This document shows positions 46,938 through 56,647 of a stretch of DNA of 64,000 nt, one piece after another. Numbering within the stretch: position 1 is the first letter of the stretch; each line of letters begins with the position of its first letter. Under the pieces are notes generated by a model. It saw only the letters and a list, made by a program, of their open reading frames with translations. It did not search any database and had not been told where the DNA came from. A program made the translations under genes and the position numbers. The DNA is taken from the NCBI GenBank assembly GCA_000469685.2, contig LS997566.1:20175045-20239044 (forward strand). The letters are read 5' to 3'. The stretch is from Haemonchus contortus. Its lineage: Eukaryota > Nematoda > Chromadorea > Rhabditida > Trichostrongylidae.

Positions 46938-47535
46938 CAGAAATTTTCCAAACTGTACCCTGATATTGCCCCACTGTGTAAGATATCGTATTTTGTAGGT
47001 CCAGCCCACAACGAATGTTTCCTTTTGGTACAGGCATCATTACGCTTTTGTCCTGATGAGTGCTGCCGTTGTGTTCGACGCTTTTGTCCTGATGAGTGCT
47101 GCCCAAAGCACTGGAAGACCTACCTATTCACTTTTACATCTATTTGATCAGTTCCCTTACCGAGTTACATTCTAAAGCTCTGGCATAGAAGCAATTTCTT
47201 CAAACTGCGACTTTCCAAAGGCTGCGCCGTTGGTCCACACATTGCTGTTTTGTTGTGCTTCAGTCGTGCTCATGTTGTTCTGCAATTTATTCACCGTTCA
47301 ATTATATACATACATATGGTTACTCATCCCGAAATTTTCAGGCTCTGGCGGGACAGCATGATTAAAGCACAACAAAACAGCATTGCTCAACATAGCAACT
47401 AGCTCCTATCATTACGCTAGAATGAGAAAAAGTGATGATGCCTGTACCAAAAGAAAACATTCGTTGTGGGCTGGACTTACAAAATACGATATCTTACACA
47501 GTGGGGCAATATCAGGGTACAGTTTGGAAAAAGAG
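46938..47535. repeat. inverted repeat with ~105-bp arms and nested inner pair
   Basis: The sequence at about 46,938-47,045 returns inverted at about 47,430-47,535 (GGTACAGGCATCAT, CACAACGAATGTTT, GATATTGCCCCACTGTGT). Inside lies a second inverted pair (TGCTGTTTTGTTGTGCTT near 47,244 and AAGCACAACAAAACAGCA near 47,365) and a direct repeat GCTTTTGTCCTGATGAGTGC at about 47,043 and 47,080. It may be a fold-back transposon. Confidence 0.78.
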
Positions 47536-47702
47536 GAGGCAGAAGAACAAGTAATCTCAAAGAGTGAACAACCAAACACGGATAAGTGTATAAAGAATCA
47601 GTATTGTGCTGTAAGACTCAGTTGAATTTCACGACTCAAATTACATTTCAATACTCCCTATCGTGGTTCTCAAAAATTCAAAAATTTATTTTGTCAACTG
47701 TG

Positions 47703-47905
47703 TAATTAAACACACAGTTCATGATCGAAAGGACTATGAGATATCCCTCTAGGATGAATCTGCACCCTCCTGGAGCACCATTTGATGTGAAGCTGTCAGG
47801 TTAGGGAACGCCTATTTTCCTTCGAGTCGACGGATATTCTAGCTTTTTCCGATACTGATGCTTATTACTCTCACTCATTACTTCCGTTTCTCGTTAAAAA
47901 GGTTA
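47703..47905 (+). mobile_element. family A MITE remnant
   Basis: Starts TTAAACACACAGTTCATGAT and its right part (TATTACTCTCACTCATTACTTCC) resembles the right part of the 62.8-63.2 kb copy. The right terminus is not clear. Confidence 0.4.
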
Positions 47906-47911
47906 CCTCAG

Positions 47912-48062
47912 AACTATTGCGCACAAAGCGTTCAATTGCTGCCAAATTGAAATCCATCAACCCTTCATGGGACATTAGAAAGGGTACCACAGAATTGTCG
48001 CGCAGTGTGCCTTCAATTACTGACATATTGAAATCTGATACTCAGCACTCATGGGACATTGG
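47912..48062 (+). CDS. candidate exon made of two tandem repeats
   Basis: After acceptor TTACCTCAG it reads LLRTKRSIAAKLKSINPSWD, then IRKGTTELSRSVPSITDILK and SDTQHSWDIG, to donor GG|GTACGTG. The two halves align: EL.R...SI...LKS....SWDI occurs twice, and the DNA duplication includes the acceptor region (GGTTACCTCAG / GGGTACCACAG). It may belong with the exons at 46.3 and 48.5 kb, but the phases do not join directly. Family unknown. Confidence 0.35.
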
Positions 48063-48510
48063 GTACGTGATCGCGGCTTTTTTTCTCATGAATTTTTATA
48101 GCTAAAAAGTCTATCCTCTGAATTTTTTCCCCAAACAATGGCGAATTAGAAAATGGCGTGAGCTCTGATTACGAGATGTCTCACTCATTTCGTAATTTGC
48201 CGTTTATAAGGTAATGCTCCGGCTGAAGAAGCTCTTCACTACTGCCACACCACAATATCGTGTCCCTTCTGGTATTGAAGATCACATTACTCGCGTACAG
48301 AATATTTTCTGTAGGTAATTTATCAATACCATTCCCGACGATATGGTACATCGTGACCTTCCATCGTGACCTTGTCACGATGGAAAAAAATCAAATCCAT
48401 ATATCATGAATTTCTGAAAACTATGAACAACGCTTTATTCACTCAATCTTTTACCTTTCCATGACTCACTCCATAGTCGAACTACAGCATTTAATTTTTT
48501 GGAATTTCAG

Positions 48511-49118
48511 AAAGGCACTATAAAAACGGACACGTTAATGAAGCTCAAGCACCATGTGTTCGTGAAGGTGAGTTTCTTCGCAATAGTATGGCTGTGAGAC
48601 CCAGTTTCAGATGAGGTAGAGAGAAAGGCGTCCAAGGTCCGGAAGATTTTTTCCTAAACTTCACTATTATTTCAATCTGAATCTGAAATTTGAATCAGTC
48701 AGGCGTTAGAATTAATCTGCACAATACGGTTTTGCTTAGTGCCACCATTCACAACTATAAATACCGCCAGGCCGACCCAAAACAAATACTCCCAAATAAA
48801 CGTGATCAGTTCTGATTACTTCCACTTGACACTACATATTTCACTAGCCTCACCCTACCTTATCAGACGCTTTTTTAAGGAAAGTCTACGAAATCTCAAA
48901 ATAAGGGTGCACTGTATCCTGAATTACTGCGTTTTTCATAGGAAGTCAGCTACACAAGCAGTTCGTTCGAGGGACCTCCACCGCGAGATGATTCGTGGAT
49001 CATCTACATCTTACAACCAATTCGAAGACCAACGCTGCCTACGTCTTCAGATTGTGAACTTCTTCCATGTCCTAGTCGTAAAGTATATGTTACTGAGAAG
49101 AGGATCATTATGGAGTAG
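48511..49118 (+). CDS. candidate two-exon 3' end of a gene, unrecognised
   Basis: Exon one 48,511-48,567, between TTTTTTGGAATTTCAG and donor AAG|GTGAGT, reads [19 protein letters not shown] (phase 0). The last exon 48,942-49,118 follows CTGCGTTTTTCATAG and reads [61 protein letters not shown]. The join is in phase. An alternative short exon at 48,611-48,657 is also possible in another frame. Pro/Ser-rich tail; no family recognised. Confidence 0.42.
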
Positions 49119-49835
49119 AATGTGTCATTGAAATGAATATTGTTCAAGAAAGTTGTGTTAAAATGGGTACGTTAGAAATTTGTGTATTTATGGGCTCAAG
49201 GCATGAGCGCAGTAGAAGGTATCTACCGGAATAAGGTGAAATTCACTATATCATTCTCTTCGATGAAACTAAAGTGGTGAACCGGAACACGTATGCCGTG
49301 GACGAATGGTATTATAGTGACTCGACTACAGATCCAAAAAGTAGCTTGAGACTCAGGCGATCATGTAGGTTCAGGGTCTCAGTGATCATGAGAATTGGGT
49401 GTGGGTTATTGTAAACGATCGGCTTGCTGTGCTGGCCACATTCGATAGCTCGCTGTGGAGGGGAAGATTTAAATTTTCAGCGGAAGATAACGGTAGTTGC
49501 TGTGAAAGCACTGCTGCTCACAAAGCGATAAAAGAATAATAAGATAAAGTCTCGGGGCGTTAATCAATCTTGTCTCAGGGATGCGCCCGACATTCGACTT
49601 CCACTCAGAGTGGTAGTGGCATATTGAAAGAGTGTGTGGAAGATAAGGTGTCTTGCGGTGGCATGCCAATGTTCAGGTCAGTGCTTTTATCAACCCAGAC
49701 GAGTCCGGCGCCAATCGACCGAGGGATGGAAGGCTTGGTTGGCCTAGGCGGATATCGACCGGAATTCAAACCTGTGGCCACCTGTGTGTGAAGTGCGTCC
49801 CTTGCCCCCACACCACCAATAACAAAGCTTTCTGG
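49119..49835. other. no supported gene; diverged repeat
   Basis: 49,690-49,800 (GGATGGAAGGCTTGG...ATTCAAACCTGTGG) resembles a degenerate dispersed repeat also seen near 6,640 and 15,780-15,850. I could not define its borders. Confidence 0.4.
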
Positions 49836-50223
49836 ATGGAAGTCAAATGCAGGGCTCATCCTGAAAAAAAGGTTGTCCAACGCGAAGGGATTTCGTCATG
49901 TATTCTCCAGGAATCTGTGTATAGGTAAAAGGGCGGTCATTCCTTAGCTCGCTTCCTTGAAGGCTGGTTTCATTTTTATAGATGTAAGCAGCTAAAGCGG
50001 TTTATATACATGAAACCAAAAAGGAAACACAAGTATCCGCAAGTGTTTGGAACTTTTCCATCTATTTTTCAGATATTTGAAAAACCATATCGCTTTTCAG
50101 AAAAACAAATCAAAATTCACCACCAACCGAACCAGGGGTCGTCTTAGTGAAACATACGAAGCAATTTCAAGAAAAACAAGGTATCACCTTAAAAACTGCC
50201 TTCACGGACCGGAATCGACATAG
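49836..50223 (+). CDS. candidate small two-exon gene, basic protein, unrecognised
   Basis: ATG at 49,836: MEVKCRAHPEKKVVQREGIS, then SCILQESVY, donor TATAG|GTAAAA (phase 2). A 148-nt intron ends CATCTATTTTTCAG. Exon two 50,073-50,223 reads (R)YLKNHIAFQKNKSKFTTNR, TRGRLSETYEAISRKTRYH, LKNCLHGPEST, TAG. The phase 2/1 join restores one codon (AGA). About 79 residues, strongly basic. Whether the ATG is the true start is uncertain; family unknown. Confidence 0.45.
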
Positions 50224-50764
50224 ATTTGCATTATGTCACAATTACGACTGTAGAATCAGCTTCTGTGCTGGTGCTCTTCGTGAACGAAACAACCGCTAAC
50301 AAGATGATTTCCTCCAGCTTTTCCGTCTTATGATCAGCATACATATGTATCAGAATATTATCGCTGAAAACCGCTAAGTATCAAGCCTGCAATCAGAGTA
50401 TATAAGCTTGTAAGAGTGTGTACTAGGCAGTTCACTACTCTCTCCACTAACCTCTAACCGGCCGGCACGCCTGGATGCCAAATCCCAATAAGCCACGTAT
50501 GTTGTTTATTGTAACCAAATCCAACGGAAACTTTCGCGATTTATCATAGTTACGAATCGGACTGCTCGGCTAACGCTGGACTCCCCTTGTACCTGTTACA
50601 TAGTCGGAATGCACGGTGGGCCCCCTATTCCTATTATCGGAAGAAATAATTCATCTCTGACAGAAATTTTCGAAGGGGACTCCCTCTCAGTGAAGAAGCT
50701 TTATAATTTCGGCACGGGGCGACGAGGCTCAACGCTTTCGCTTGCGAAATCTCCATCTGTTGCC
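50224..50764. other. no supported gene
   Basis: AT-rich spacer with a short open frame continuing into the MITE. Nothing supported. Confidence 0.4.
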
Positions 50765-51040
50765 CTTGAACTTGGGTGTGGTGCGTTAGGAACGAAATGG
50801 TCGCGTCGCGGTGAGAGGGGCGTCGCGCGCGGAGGAATGTAGCAGGATGCAGCAGTAGGTAAGAAATACAACAACAAATGTTCTAAAAGTAGAATTATGC
50901 ATAAAATAATGATCGCATATCGATTGAGCTGTATGAAGAACGCTAGAGCTGTAATAACGGCGAATGAGTGGTCCGCGACAGCCGCGTGCGGCGAATCGAT
51001 TACCCAGAATCGTTCCTAACGCCCGTCTCCCCTTGAACTT
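50765..51040 (+). mobile_element. family B MITE with 9-bp target duplication
   Basis: The element 50,774-51,031 (258 bp) starts GGGTGTGGTGCGTTAGGAAC and ends with the complement of GGGGAGACGGGCGTTAGGAA. The target duplication CTTGAACTT lies at 50,765-50,773 and 51,032-51,040. Best-preserved copy of the family. Non-coding; size, TIR and 9-bp duplication suggest Mutator-like or Merlin-like mobilisation. Confidence 0.88.
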
Positions 51041-51889
51041 AACAATAAACACTCAATGGGAACGCAATCATCTTGTCCTTTATGCATCTACTGGTCCACT
51101 AACTTTCTGCAAGTGAGCATCCTACTATGTCAACCGCAGACTTGAATGATGCTCACTACGTTTTGTTGGCTATTGATGATAAGGTCACTATCAGAGGTCC
51201 ATATCCGTGATTCTTATCTCGATGGTCAAAAACCATTTACCGAGTTTCTCGAATTATTAATGGTCGGACTAATTGTCTAGCAACTGACATAAGAGAGAAA
51301 ATACAGATTCCTTTCTCGTGGCAAAGCTTGAGACGTAGTCGTCGTCATCGAATAATAAGATATGAACAAAACTTCGTAATCAGAACTGAAGGAGCTAGCC
51401 ACTCAGTACTTTCTGCGATCTCTTATCGCTCTTTATCTGCTCGTATCATGTCTGACGCTCCGCTATCTGCGAACTAGTTGCAGTGTTATCAGTTTCTGTA
51501 ACCAAGTACCTAAGTTTCAGTCGTTTCCCGTATCCACACATCAAAACGACAAGGATCCACTCCTGACACAAATGGTGTCACAGACTGAATGACAAGTTCT
51601 ATGACCACTTATCAGCCATTACCGCTTATTATCATTCTTCATCACCAAACATCTACGACTTTTTTACACCCTACGTCAACTAGCGACGTGATAGGGCTCC
51701 ACTGTTGACAAGAAGGGCGTTTCAGATTTGTGGCTCCTGCATTCGAAAGCCGTTATCAGTCTTTGCCAATCCATATAGCTTCTTTCTTTTTACTACCAAT
51801 GTTGCTAGCCTTTCTCTTTATCCCCTTCAAATTCGAATGCTCCAAGTTTAAGGAGACAGTGTTTTGAATGGCCGGTCATATCACAGACA
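51041..51889. other. no supported gene
   Basis: No open frame of interest, no repeat recognised. Confidence 0.45.
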
Positions 51890-52140
51890 TATACACCACA
51901 CTTTCACGCGAGTATCCGCGTGTACACATATGCTCACACATATATACATATTCGTACACAGACACATACATACGGGCACATATTCGCGCATACACACACC
52001 TTTACAGATATACCCAAACATACACGCGCATGTGACATATAGTCATACAAACGCGCCACACAAATACACGCACACATGCACCTATGCGCACAAACATACG
52101 CCTCCACACGCTCATGCATAACCATACATGCACAGACAGC
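51890..52140. repeat. CA/CATA-rich microsatellite
   Basis: An impure run of CACATA/ACACAT/TACACG motifs. It directly abuts the 3' edge of an RTE relic on the minus strand, which gives chimeric frames that I did not call. A similar stretch occurs at 58,945-59,100. Confidence 0.8.
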
Positions 52141-53363
52141 CTCAGAGGCGTTTGTCAATGTAGGAAGGACAGCAATGTCGAAAGGGTGAGCGCGGAGCCG
52201 GATGTTCTTTGTTTCTTCACTACTCCTTAGATGAATGCTCTCCATGCGACGTGTTTCGTTCAGCTCAGCCCAAGAGCTAGGTCGTTCATCATGCTGACTG
52301 CTCGGTCTTTACTTCTCGGTCTTTCCTAAGGCTCTGTCAAACTCCGCCAACATTCGTTCAACCTGCTTGATGTTCTACATTACCTGCGCTATCAAGTCTT
52401 CCCGTTCCGGATGAGACGTGATGTTTTCGAGAGCGGCACTGAAACGCTTGGGTGCAATTATATCGCCCTGGAGAACCCCTCTCTTCACGGTGACAAAGAG
52501 TTCCTTAGTTGAAAGCGATATCATGGTAGGGAAGCTGTCGTGGGTCTCTTGAAGTATACTCGTTATCGAGAGGAACATTCAGATTGCCTCCATCAGTCTT
52601 GTAATAATGTGGGTACAATCGGCCCTCCGGGGAACTCTGTTCGCTCGCATAGCTGTCCTGTGATAGAACACTTTGCCACGCGGTATTTTTATTAGCGCAC
52701 TTCAAACTTGGGTAATTAAACCAAGTGAAACAACGAGAACAAGCGAATTAAAACGAGTGGTGAGGTATCATCAATGACACAAAGCAAGGCACAATAGAAA
52801 ATGCGAATACGACATAGATAAAAGAGATTATGGAAAATCCAAAGACATCAATAAGAGCTAGAGATCTACCAGATAGCACCTAAGCACTGATGGAAGCACT
52901 GAAGACACTTGCACGCTGATCCGACGAGGAACGGCTGAACTGAGGAGCATTCTCGCGGCAGCGAGCTTATATGCCTATCATATCAATGTTTTCGATCTCC
53001 GAAAGACGAAGGAGTCTTCGTTTATACAAAGCGTTAAGGCTATGGGAACTTGTAGAATGCTAAGGTGAGAACGTGTACAATTTGAATCTATAAGAACATG
53101 AAAAATGTCAAAGCTTTATGAGTGGTTAAAGGATCACTTTGTGATATGTCCTTCATCTAATGTTCTGCAACCGTGTTCAGGATGACGCGTGTGAAAAGCT
53201 CGTAGGTCACAGACAGCAGGCAGATTGAGCGATATGTGCCTGTATTTCCCCATTATATCCTCTTTCTTGCACAGCACCGCGGCCTTGCTAGTTTTCCTCG
53301 GCTCTGCATTCTGACAGGCACTGCGTGAAGAGCTCGACTAGGTTAGGTAATACAGATAAGACG

Positions 53364-53400
53364 GCTGACGTTTCGGCGACTTTCGCCTTCTTCAGAGCCT
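53364..53400 (-). ncRNA. minimal type I hammerhead ribozyme motif of the PLE
   Basis: Minus strand: AGGCT (stem I), CTGAAGA (core), stem II GGCGA/TCGCC with loop AAG, GAA, ACGT with cytosine at the cleavage position, then AGCC closing stem I. The plus-strand copy at 56,799-56,831 keeps the core but has a deletion of about 35 bp that removes the upstream GGCT, so its stem I is broken. Known PLE hammerheads have the same very short stem III. Confidence 0.7.
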
Positions 53401-53582
53401 AAAAAAGGTGGAAACCAAATTATGATTTATTCGACCAAATGTCTCACCCCCCCCCCCCACGGGACCTTCGAGATCAGTTAAGTCATCACGTAACTAATAG
53501 TGAGAATAAAACCGTACCTTCTAGATCAGTAGAGCCAGCCCACCCGGGCGACGATAGTAGCGTGAACCAGGCTGATCAGAGT

Positions 53583-54447
53583 CTACGGTTCCGGCTGGAA
53601 GGCCAACCTTATATAGGGGGTAAACTCCCGCGTTATTGAGACACATTCTCCCCTCCGGTTCATTTTTGGTTGCCTGACCCGTATCCAGAACGACTCCAGG
53701 GTTTTGCGCGCGGCTGTCTGGGTTTCACGCGCCACGACCTCGACGATGACTTCAAAATCGTCCCCGTTATGAGATTCCAGCCTGTGGCAACCTAAGGCAG
53801 TAGATGTCCGCGATCTCGCCTTCCCCTCTAAATGCTCCCTAGCGCGAACGTAAAGCGGCCTAGACGTCTCCCCTATATATTCGTCCCCACAATTTCGGCA
53901 AATGATTCTGTAAACCACGCCTGCGATGGCACAGTCTCCCTCACTGCTATTGGGACAGACCACACAATTCTCAGTCGCGCATGTGCGGTCATAAAGGCGG
54001 TTTCGAACGAGACGATTTTTTAGGGTATTGGGAGGAATGTCCACGAGGCCAACAGTGTCTTCTAGACCCGATCTCTTCAGACACCTCCTTATGGAAGCGC
54101 TCACCTCATCAGAGATGAAGGGTATCATGAAGGGAATTTTCCCGTTCAGAACACCTCTTCTAGGTCTGCTGAAGTCACCGCCTGCCGTTGACCGATGAGA
54201 ATGTGGGGGGCGCTTGTAACCGTTGAGCTCAGCGATTTTCTGAGCCATTCTCACTGACTCTCTCCTTTCATCCTCGCCGGTGGAGACATTTATTGCGGTA
54301 CGGAACATGCTTTTGATCACCGCACGTTTGGTCTGCCGAGGATGCGCTGACCGCCAGTGGAGAATTATATTTTTGTTGCTGGGCTTCCTATACCATTTTG
54401 TGACAAAGCTGCACCCCATAAGTTTGACCTGCACGTTAAGGAAAGGG
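53583..54447 (-). pseudogene. PLE fragment: post-RT linker and GIY-YIG endonuclease
   Basis: Minus-strand open frame of about 284 codons without internal stops: QVKLMGCSFVTKWYRKPSNK, a basic linker with Cys pattern (CATENCVVCPNSSEGDC), then the GIY-YIG nuclease VVYRIICRNCGDEYIGETS, RPLYVRAREHLEG, and the catalytic-Glu region TLESFWIRVRQPKMNR. It lacks the RT, so it cannot act alone. Nearly identical to the C-terminal half of the plus-strand copy (Ser/Gly and Ser/Ala differences), hence young. Confidence 0.85.
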
Positions 54448-56647
54448 ACCCTCTACCGACCATCCTCAGAGAGAGAGAGTTTCAGACGCAGTTCCGAAGG
54501 CTGAATCGAGAATGGGTGGCGGTAGCGAAATCGGCGGGCCTTGACTCTAATACTATCAAACGTCTCAAATTAGAGTCACCAAGCTGCCCCGTGCTCTATC
54601 TTCTCATCAAGACCCATAAGTTCTCACCAACGGACGATTTGACTTCAGTAAGTGCTCACTCTTTCAAGGTTAGACCTATTGTTAGCAGCGTGGGGGGTCC
54701 CACTGACAGGATCGCGTGGTTCCTAAGCACCATTCTGACCCAGTTGCTTCAATTTATACCATCGCACCTTGCCAACACCCAAATGTTCCTTAGTTACCTT
54801 AAAAGGGTGCGTCCCAATAGCTCCTGTGTCATGGAATCATTCGACGTGGAATCTCTGTACACCAACGTAAGTAATTCATCTGCTATGGAAGCCGTTTCAG
54901 AGCTTCTCACCCAGCACTGCCACGTTCTCAACATGAAAGGGTTTTCCGTTAGACAAGTAATGGGGCTTCTCAAGGAGTGCCTCAACTGCAACGTTTTCAA
55001 GTGGTCGGGGAGGTACTTCGCGCAGACTAGAGGCTTAGCCATGGGGCAACGCCTGGCGCCTTGCCTGGCCATTGCCTTTATGGCTAAAATAGAAACACCC
55101 GTTCTGGAGCGTCTTCCCATGATGTACTGCAGATACAGTAGCGCTCAAAAGTCTTCGGTGAAATGGTTCTGCAGCCGTACTTTTCAGTCGTAACTCCTTT
55201 CCTACTGGATCTAATCAAGCGAAATTTCTATATGTGGAGCGTGGGTGTACTGTGAATATTTACCACTATTAAGCTGCAGTCTGATCATGTTCCAGATATT
55301 CCAAGGAGCATGGACTCAAAATCGACTGAAAATTCAGATGATAGTCCTTCTAGAATCTGTTTCCTTTTAATCATGTCAAAAGTGTACGAGCGGTAACGCC
55401 GATCACAATAGATGAGAAAAACGCACATAAGGTGAGAATCAATGCAGACGCCAACAACTTTAGTTTGAGCAAAATGTGCTACCGCAACAAACACCTTCTC
55501 TACGTGTGGATATCGCAGCTTTGCAATCAAATTGTGTTGGGTAGGGTGAAATATGCTCTCGTTAAACATATCCAAATTCCGTGCCATCCGGTCGACTAAG
55601 AAAAAAGTTATGAACGAGAAAGCGTCAAAGCATTTCACCGAAGAATTTTGAGCGCTACTGTACATCGACGACTGCTTCGTAGTCTGCTCGACACAGGAGG
55701 AAATGGACAAATGCTTCGACCTCATCAATAGGCAGTCCGAGCATATCAGGCTAACCCGTGAGAAGCCATCAGAAAGCTGGCTCCCTTTCCTTAACGTGCA
55801 GGTCAAACTTATGGGGTGCAGCTTTGTCACAAAATGGTATAGGAAGCCCAGCAACAAAAATATAATTCTCCACTGGCGGTCAGCGCATCCTCGGCAGACC
55901 AAACGTGCGGTGATCAAAAGCATGTTCCGTACCGCAATAAATGTCTCCACCGGCGAGGATGAAAGGAGAGAGTCAGTGAGAATGGCTCAGAAAATCGCTG
56001 AGCTCAACGGTTACAAGCGCCCCCCACATTCTCATCGGTCAACGGCAGGCGGTGACTTCAGCAGACCTAGAAGAGGTGTTCTGAACGGGAAAATTCCCTT
56101 CATGATACCCTTCATCTCTGATGAGGTGAGCGCTTCCATAAGGAGGTGTCTGAAGAGATCGGGTCTAGAAGACACTGTTGGCCTCGTGGACATTCCTCCC
56201 AATACCCTAAAAAATCGTCTCGTTCGAAACCGCCTTTATGACCGCACATGCGCGACTGAGAATTGTGTGGTCTGTCCCAATGGCAGTGAGGGAGACTGTG
56301 CCATCGCAGGCGTGGTTTACAGAATCATTTGCCGAAATTGTGGGGACGAATATATAGGGGAGACGTCTAGGCCGCTTTACGTTCGCGCTAGGGAGCATTT
56401 AGAGGGGAAGGCGAGATCGCGGACATCTACTGCCTTAGGTTGCCACAGGCTGGAATCTCATAACGGGGACGATTTTGAAGTCATCGTCGAGGTCGTGGCG
56501 CGTGAAACCCAGACAGCCGCGCGCAAAACCCTGGAGGCGTTCTGGATACGGGTCAGGCAACCAAAAATGAACCGGAGGGGAGAATGTGTCTCAATAACGC
56601 GGGAGTTTACCCCCTATATAAGGTTGGCCTTCCAGCCGGAACCGTAG
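54448..56647 (+). pseudogene. PLE reverse transcriptase + GIY-YIG endonuclease, 5'-truncated and interrupted
   Basis: 54,448-55,135 reads RT motifs: LLIKTHKFSP, RPIVSSVGGPTDRIAWFL, FDVESLYTNV (motif A, catalytic Asp), QTRGLAMGQRLAP (motif B). After a 525-bp transposon the frame resumes exactly at YIDDCFVVC (motif C, at 55,661) and continues through the linker (CATENCVVCPNGSEGDC) to a GIY-YIG nuclease VVYRIICRNCGDEYIGETS and stop at 56,647. PLE RTs are telomerase-like. The N-terminal part is missing. Apart from truncation and insertion the frame is intact. Confidence 0.87.
55134..55662. mobile_element. non-autonomous Tc1/mariner-type element in the PLE reverse transcriptase
   Basis: 55,136-55,660 (525 bp) with TIRs CAGTAGCGCTCAAAAGTCTT...GGTGAAATG and the inverted CATTTCACCGAAGAATTTTG...AGCGCTACTG, flanked by TA at 55,134-55,135 and 55,661-55,662. 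Removing it restores the reading frame through the YIDD box. No transposase recognised inside. Confidence 0.9.

Noticed and set aside
51864..52245. Frames of 85 and 103 codons rich in Cys/Val or His/Thr
   Set aside because: They are translations of a CA/CATA microsatellite fused to an RTE relic.
54280..54504. A gene starting METFIAVRNMLL, also seen at 55,730-55,950 on the other strand
   Set aside because: Antisense of the Penelope RT/GIY-YIG linker, duplicated because that segment lies in both inverted arms.
55285..55950. 221-codon minus-strand frame
   Set aside because: A chimera running through the Tc1/mariner-type insertion and the antisense of the Penelope linker; no transposase motifs are present in it.
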